From: Bacteroidota bacterium
GTDB lineage: Bacteria; Bacteroidota; Bacteroidia; Bacteroidales; F082
Assembly (NCBI GenBank): GCA_016845105.1
Contig: JAERTF010000170.1
Span: 1 to 64,000 of the forward strand
Reading direction: 5' to 3'
Length of the DNA: 64,000 nt
The notes below the pieces were generated by a model. It was given only the letters and a program-made list of their open reading frames with translations. It was not told the DNA's origin and ran no database searches. The position numbers and the translations under genes were made by a program. Below, piece by piece: positions 59,637 through 64,000 of this stretch; the stretch's first letter is position 1; each line of letters begins with the position of its first letter.

Positions 59637-61106
59637 TTGACTGAAAGATCGAAAATATTCTGGGTATACCTAATTACAGCTTTATTTTTAGTTGTTAATT
59701 TCTATCTAATAATAGATAAAAATGAATATTGGTTTTTCATATTACCAATTGTTCTTGTGATATTCGTTTATTACCTTATTTCACTCGACAAGATTATTCT
59801 TTTTATAACATTCTTAACTCCGTTTGCTGTTGAATTGAGAGATATGGAAGGAGGTTTGGGAGTTTCATTACCAACTGAACCATTGATGTTTGGTGTTCTT
59901 CTGCTATTTGTAGCAAATTTGCTTTTTGAGCAGCGTTACGACCGAAAAGTTTCACAACACCCAATCTCATATATTATATACTTATCGTTATTATGGATGC
60001 TGTTTACAGCCACAACAAGTGAGCTACCTTTAGTTTCATTTAAGTACTTATTATCACGTTTATGGTTTGTTGTGCCATTTTACTTTGTGGCAGCAATTAT
60101 GTTTAAGAATATTTCTAACATTAAAAAATTCATGTGGCTGTATTTGGTCGCTTTATGTATTGTTGTGATTTACACCTTGATACAACATTCAAAATATGGA
60201 TTTGAAGAGGATGCCGGACATTGGGTTATGTCACCATTTTACAATGATCACACAGCATATGGAGCGGCTCTTGCAATGTACTTACCAGTTGCAACTGGTT
60301 TTCTATTTTACCCAGGGGCATCAAAAAAAATTAGAATATACTCTTTTATTGCTTTATCGATATTAGTTGTTGGTACTGTTTTTTCATATGGACGGGCAGC
60401 CTGGATTAGTATTGTAGCATCAATTGCTGTTTTGATTTTCATCCTGCTGCGCGTAAAATTTTACGTACTAGCGTTATCATTTATATTTATTGTTGGTACG
60501 TTTTTTACATTTCAACACCAGATACTTGATCGTCTATCAAAAAACAAACAAGATTCTTCTCAGAATTTTGCAGAACACATCCAGTCGATAACAAATATTT
60601 CATCTGATGCATCAAACCTTGAGAGAATTAACAGGTGGCAAGCAGCCATAAGGCTTTATAACGAGAAACCCATTTTGGGCTGGGGACCAGGTACTTACCA
60701 GTTTGTATATTCACCTTTTCAAAGTTCTCAAGAAAAAACAATAATTAGCACAAATCTAGGAGATAAAGGGAACGCTCACAGCGAATATCTTGGCCCATTG
60801 GCTGAAATGGGGATTCCAGGGATGTTAATAATAATGCTATTGATTACTTTCATAATAATCACAGGACTTCGTGTTTACAAATATGGAAACAGGGAGGTTA
60901 AATTTTTGAGTTTAATGGCTATGCTTGGTTTGATTACATATTTCACCCATGGTTTTTTAAATAATTTCCTTGATACTGATAAATTATCCGTACCTGTATG
61001 GGGATTTACTGCTATAATAGTTGCTCTTGATGTTTATCATCTTCAAAGTAGAAAAGCTTATAATGAAAAAGCCTCACTTGATAAGCAACAAGAAATAACT
61101 AATTAA
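59637..61106 (+). CDS. O-antigen ligase/polymerase family protein (TTG start)
   Basis: Multi-TM; NLERINRWQAAIRLYNEKPILGWGPGTYQFVY and NAHSEYLGPLAEMGIPGMLI (Wzy_C type). Confidence 0.85.
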   Translation: MTERSKIFWVYLITALFLVVNFYLIIDKNEYWFFILPIVLVIFVYYLISLDKIILFITFLTPFAVELRDMEGGLGVSLPTEPLMFGVLLLFVANLLFEQRYDRKVSQHPISYIIYLSLLWMLFTATTSELPLVSFKYLLSRLWFVVPFYFVAAIMFKNISNIKKFMWLYLVALCIVVIYTLIQHSKYGFEEDAGHWVMSPFYNDHTAYGAALAMYLPVATGFLFYPGASKKIRIYSFIALSILVVGTVFSYGRAAWISIVASIAVLIFILLRVKFYVLALSFIFIVGTFFTFQHQILDRLSKNKQDSSQNFAEHIQSITNISSDASNLERINRWQAAIRLYNEKPILGWGPGTYQFVYSPFQSSQEKTIISTNLGDKGNAHSEYLGPLAEMGIPGMLIIMLLITFIIITGLRVYKYGNREVKFLSLMAMLGLITYFTHGFLNNFLDTDKLSVPVWGFTAIIVALDVYHLQSRKAYNEKASLDKQQEITN

Positions 61107-61114
61107 CAGCGGAG

Positions 61115-62047
61115 CTAAAGATTTACTTTTTTTAGTAATTCAGGTACTTTTCTAAGGGATGCAAAATATTTCCAATATTGTCGAACTTCCATAACTGGCG
61201 ATCCCATATAAACTTTTCCACCTTCAATTGTTTTATCAACTGCAGATGTTGCCATAATTACAGATTTTTTTCCAATAACAATATCCTTATTAATCGCAAC
61301 ACGAGCCCATATTAATACCTCATCTTCAATTACTGTAACTCCCGCAATTGCAGCAAATGCACCAATTAAACAATGTTTACCTATAACTGTATCATGTCCA
61401 ACCTGACATTGGTTGTCCATTTTAGTTCCTTCACCAATAATAGTATCGCCCGTAACTCCCTTATCTATTGAACATGATGCTCCTATTTCTACTTTATTTT
61501 CGATTACAACTCGGCCGGCAGACAAGAATTTCTCATATCCACCTTTTCGTTTCTGAAAATAATATGCATCACCACCAATAACTGTGTTTGAATGAATTAT
61601 AACATTATCTCCGATTGTAGTATTATCATATATGCTGACATTTGCATGAATAATGCAATTACTGCCGATACTAACATTATGTCCAACAAAAACACCAGGT
61701 TGGATTATTGTTCCTTTTCCAATTTTTGCTGACTCACTTATCATATTGTTGGCAGGCTTCATTGGCCGCGAACTGGAAATAAGCTTATTAAAAGCATCCA
61801 TGGGGGATTCATGTAATATTAGTGATTTCCCTTCGGGTGCATCAACCTCTTTATTAATTATAACATAGGTAGCTTTAGACTCAAGAACCTTATTATAATA
61901 TTTAGGGTGATCAACAAAGGTTATATCTCCTTCCCGCACAACATGTAATTCATTTAACCCTGTAACAATTGCATTTGAATTGCCTATTACTTTTCCATTA
62001 ACAATATTGGCAATCTCACTTAAAATAAGCGGTTTATTAAAATCCAT
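61115..62047 (-). CDS. lpxD: LpxD-like UDP-3-O-acylglucosamine N-acyltransferase
   Basis: Hexapeptide repeats; [46 protein letters not shown]. Confidence 0.82.
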   Translation of the reverse strand: MDFNKPLILSEIANIVNGKVIGNSNAIVTGLNELHVVREGDITFVDHPKYYNKVLESKATYVIINKEVDAPEGKSLILHESPMDAFNKLISSSRPMKPANNMISESAKIGKGTIIQPGVFVGHNVSIGSNCIIHANVSIYDNTTIGDNVIIHSNTVIGGDAYYFQKRKGGYEKFLSAGRVVIENKVEIGASCSIDKGVTGDTIIGEGTKMDNQCQVGHDTVIGKHCLIGAFAAIAGVTVIEDEVLIWARVAINKDIVIGKKSVIMATSAVDKTIEGGKVYMGSPVMEVRQYWKYFASLRKVPELLKKVNL

Positions 62048-62052
62048 AAAAA

Positions 62053-62619
62053 CTACGACTTAACTCTTTCTGAATAACTTCCTGTACGTGTATCAACTTT
62101 AATTTTATCACCTTCATTAATAAACAAAGGAACTTTCACAGTAGTATTTGTTTCTACAGTTGCATCTTTAAATGTATTTGTAGCAGTATTTCCACGATCT
62201 CCAGGTTCAGTATATGTTACCTCGAGTACCACATAAGTAGGCATCTCACAAAGTATTGCAGAATCAGTTTCACCATGGAATGCTATTGTTACTTCCTGCC
62301 CTTCTTTCAATAGGTCTGGAGCCGGAACCATTGATTTATCAATAAATGTCTGCTCATAATCTTCAGAATTCATAAAGTGATAAATATCACCCTCATTATA
62401 TAAATATTGATAGGCTCTTCTTTCAACCCTCTGTACATCAATTTTAAAGCCAGAAGTAAATGTATTTGTTAAAATCCTTCCTGTTTTAACATTCTTAAGT
62501 TTGGTACGCACAAACGCGGGTCCTTTGCCCGGTTTTACATGTTGAAATTCAGATATTGTGAACAGGTCTCCATTATGCATTATGCATAAACCATTTCTAA
62601 AATCAGCTGTTGTTGCCAT
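62053..62619 (-). CDS. efp: Elongation factor P
   Basis: [57 protein letters not shown]-terminal [19 protein letters not shown]. Confidence 0.97.
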   Translation of the reverse strand: MATTADFRNGLCIMHNGDLFTISEFQHVKPGKGPAFVRTKLKNVKTGRILTNTFTSGFKIDVQRVERRAYQYLYNEGDIYHFMNSEDYEQTFIDKSMVPAPDLLKEGQEVTIAFHGETDSAILCEMPTYVVLEVTYTEPGDRGNTATNTFKDATVETNTTVKVPLFINEGDKIKVDTRTGSYSERVKS

Positions 62620-62643
62620 ATTGTTATTATTAAATCGAATTTT

Positions 62644-63441
62644 CTATAAATTTCTATCTCTCATTCTAGTATAGCCTTTCATTAATCCACGTTGTGAATT
62701 TGCGATAAAGCTAAGAATTTCATCCCTTTCGTCGGTAGCAGCAAGGTTTCTTTCAATATATCGCACAGCTTGTGTAACATTTTGCCCCTTAAGGAATAGT
62801 ATTCTATATATTTCTTGTATATCATTAATTCTTTCATTTGGGAATCCTCTTCTTCGAAGACCTATCGAGTTAACACCTGCAAATGACAATGGCTCTCTAC
62901 CCGCTTTTGCATATGGTGGAACATCCTTTCGAACCATACTTCCTCCTGAAATCATTGAATGTGTTCCGATATGAACAAATTGATGCACTGCAGCAAGTCC
63001 TCCAACTATTGCCCAATCCCCAATAGCAATATGACCAGCTAAAGTTGCTGCATTTGCCAGTATAACATTATTTCCAAGTATACAGTCATGAGCAATGTGT
63101 ACATATGCCATTAGTAAACAATTATTTCCAATAACTGTCTCCATACTTGCTTTTGTTCCTCGGTTAATTGTTACAAACTCCCTAATAGTAACATTGTTAC
63201 CTATTTTTACAATAGTAGCTTCTCCATCAAATTTCAGGTCTTGGGGAATTGCAGATATAACTGCTCCGGGAAAAATTCGGCAATTTTTACCTATCCTTGC
63301 CCCTTCCATAATGGTCACATTGGAACCAATCCATGTTCCCTCTTCAATAATTACATTTTTCTCGATATTTACAAATGGCTCAATAACAACATTAGGTGCA
63401 ATTTTTGCCTGTGGATGAACATATGCTAATGGTTGATTCAT
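62644..63441 (-). CDS. lpxA: Acyl-ACP--UDP-N-acetylglucosamine O-acyltransferase
   Basis: Hexapeptide repeats, FREFVTINRGTK-like segment IREFVTINRGTKASMETVIGNNCLLMAYVHIAHDCILGN; GLRRRGF. Confidence 0.95.
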   Translation of the reverse strand: MNQPLAYVHPQAKIAPNVVIEPFVNIEKNVIIEEGTWIGSNVTIMEGARIGKNCRIFPGAVISAIPQDLKFDGEATIVKIGNNVTIREFVTINRGTKASMETVIGNNCLLMAYVHIAHDCILGNNVILANAATLAGHIAIGDWAIVGGLAAVHQFVHIGTHSMISGGSMVRKDVPPYAKAGREPLSFAGVNSIGLRRRGFPNERINDIQEIYRILFLKGQNVTQAVRYIERNLAATDERDEILSFIANSQRGLMKGYTRMRDRNL

Positions 63442-63460
63442 GGTCTTTTAGTCTAAGATT

Positions 63461-64000
63461 CTATTTTTCTTTGTTCTTAATAATTTGTGCTACTAAACGT
63501 CCTTCCATAACAAGTTTTTCTCCTACATAAGCTTTACCATGCATGGAACAAATACCTCTTTTTATTGGACCAGTTAGTTCTATTGAGAATACAATAACAT
63601 CACCAGGTACTACCTTTGATCTGAATCTAACATCATTTATTTTGAGAAAGTAAGTTGAATATAATTCAGGTTGATCCACTGAATTTAACACAAAAATACC
63701 CCCTGCCTGTGCCATAGCTTCAACCTGCAATACGCCAGGCATTATTGGTTCATCAGGAAAATGGCCAACAAAATAAGGTTCATTTAAGGAAACACTCTTC
63801 ATCGCAACAATATGACTGTCGCTCATATTAAGCACCTTATCAACCAGTAAAAAGGGTGGTCGATGGGGCAGTATTTTCTTAATATCGTTAATATCATAGT
63901 ATGGTTTGGCATATATGTCAAATGGAGGTTTTTTTAACATTGCTTTATCTTTTATTAGGTTTCTTATTTTCTTTGCAAATTCTGTATTAGCTTGGTGACC
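63461..64000 (-). CDS. lpxC/fabZ: Bifunctional LpxC-FabZ fusion, partial (5' end beyond right edge of window)
   Basis: FabZ motif [22 protein letters not shown]; the frame stays open upstream of the track's Met to the edge as [26 protein letters not shown], resembling an LpxC C-terminus. Confidence 0.85.
   Translation of the reverse strand, partial: GHQANTEFAKKIRNLIKDKAMLKKPPFDIYAKPYYDINDIKKILPHRPPFLLVDKVLNMSDSHIVAMKSVSLNEPYFVGHFPDEPIMPGVLQVEAMAQAGGIFVLNSVDQPELYSTYFLKINDVRFRSKVVPGDVIVFSIELTGPIKRGICSMHGKAYVGEKLVMEGRLVAQIIKNKEK

Noticed and set aside
1-64000. CRISPR arrays, tRNA/rRNA genes, prophage or integrative element
   Set aside because: No regularly spaced repeats, no tRNA-like or rRNA sequence recognised, no integrase or phage structural genes by reading; short ncRNAs could still be missed without a covariance-model search

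Overview
AT-rich Bacteroidota chromosomal segment. Supporting signs: T9SS sorting tails, recurrent TAnnTTTG -7 boxes, a TonB receptor repertoire, and an LpxC-FabZ fusion cut by the right edge. Coding density is high. I see no rRNA, tRNA, CRISPR array or intact mobile element. Most of the window is core metabolism and envelope genes: hutI, aroC, tyrS, efp, lpxD/lpxA/lpxC-fabZ, iorA/iorB. The regions most worth a second look are: (1) a cobalamin-riboswitch locus with two T9SS-tailed surface proteins, a TonB receptor and a BtuG-like beta-propeller lipoprotein (0.18-5.8 kb); (2) an FMN riboswitch ahead of two tandem paralogous TonB receptors, followed by an ENPP-type nucleotide pyrophosphatase and a PhoD-type phosphatase, a candidate outer-membrane flavin salvage system (17.3-25.7 kb); (3) a sugar-kinase-like (APH fold) protein fused to a RapZ C-terminal domain, next to a MurU-like nucleotidyltransferase (35.5-37.7 kb); (4) three large hybrid histidine kinases with stand-alone CheR and CheB and no chemoreceptor (40.7-50.3 kb); (5) a DUF134 regulator / NifX-B-domain pair with an inverted repeat at its promoter; (6) an atypical thioredoxin paired with a TrxB-like reductase; (7) a stand-alone IS1595-type zinc-ribbon protein with no DDE domain; (8) two tandem Wzz-like proteins in a polysaccharide operon. 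Names come from recognising sequence motifs by eye; no database search was run.
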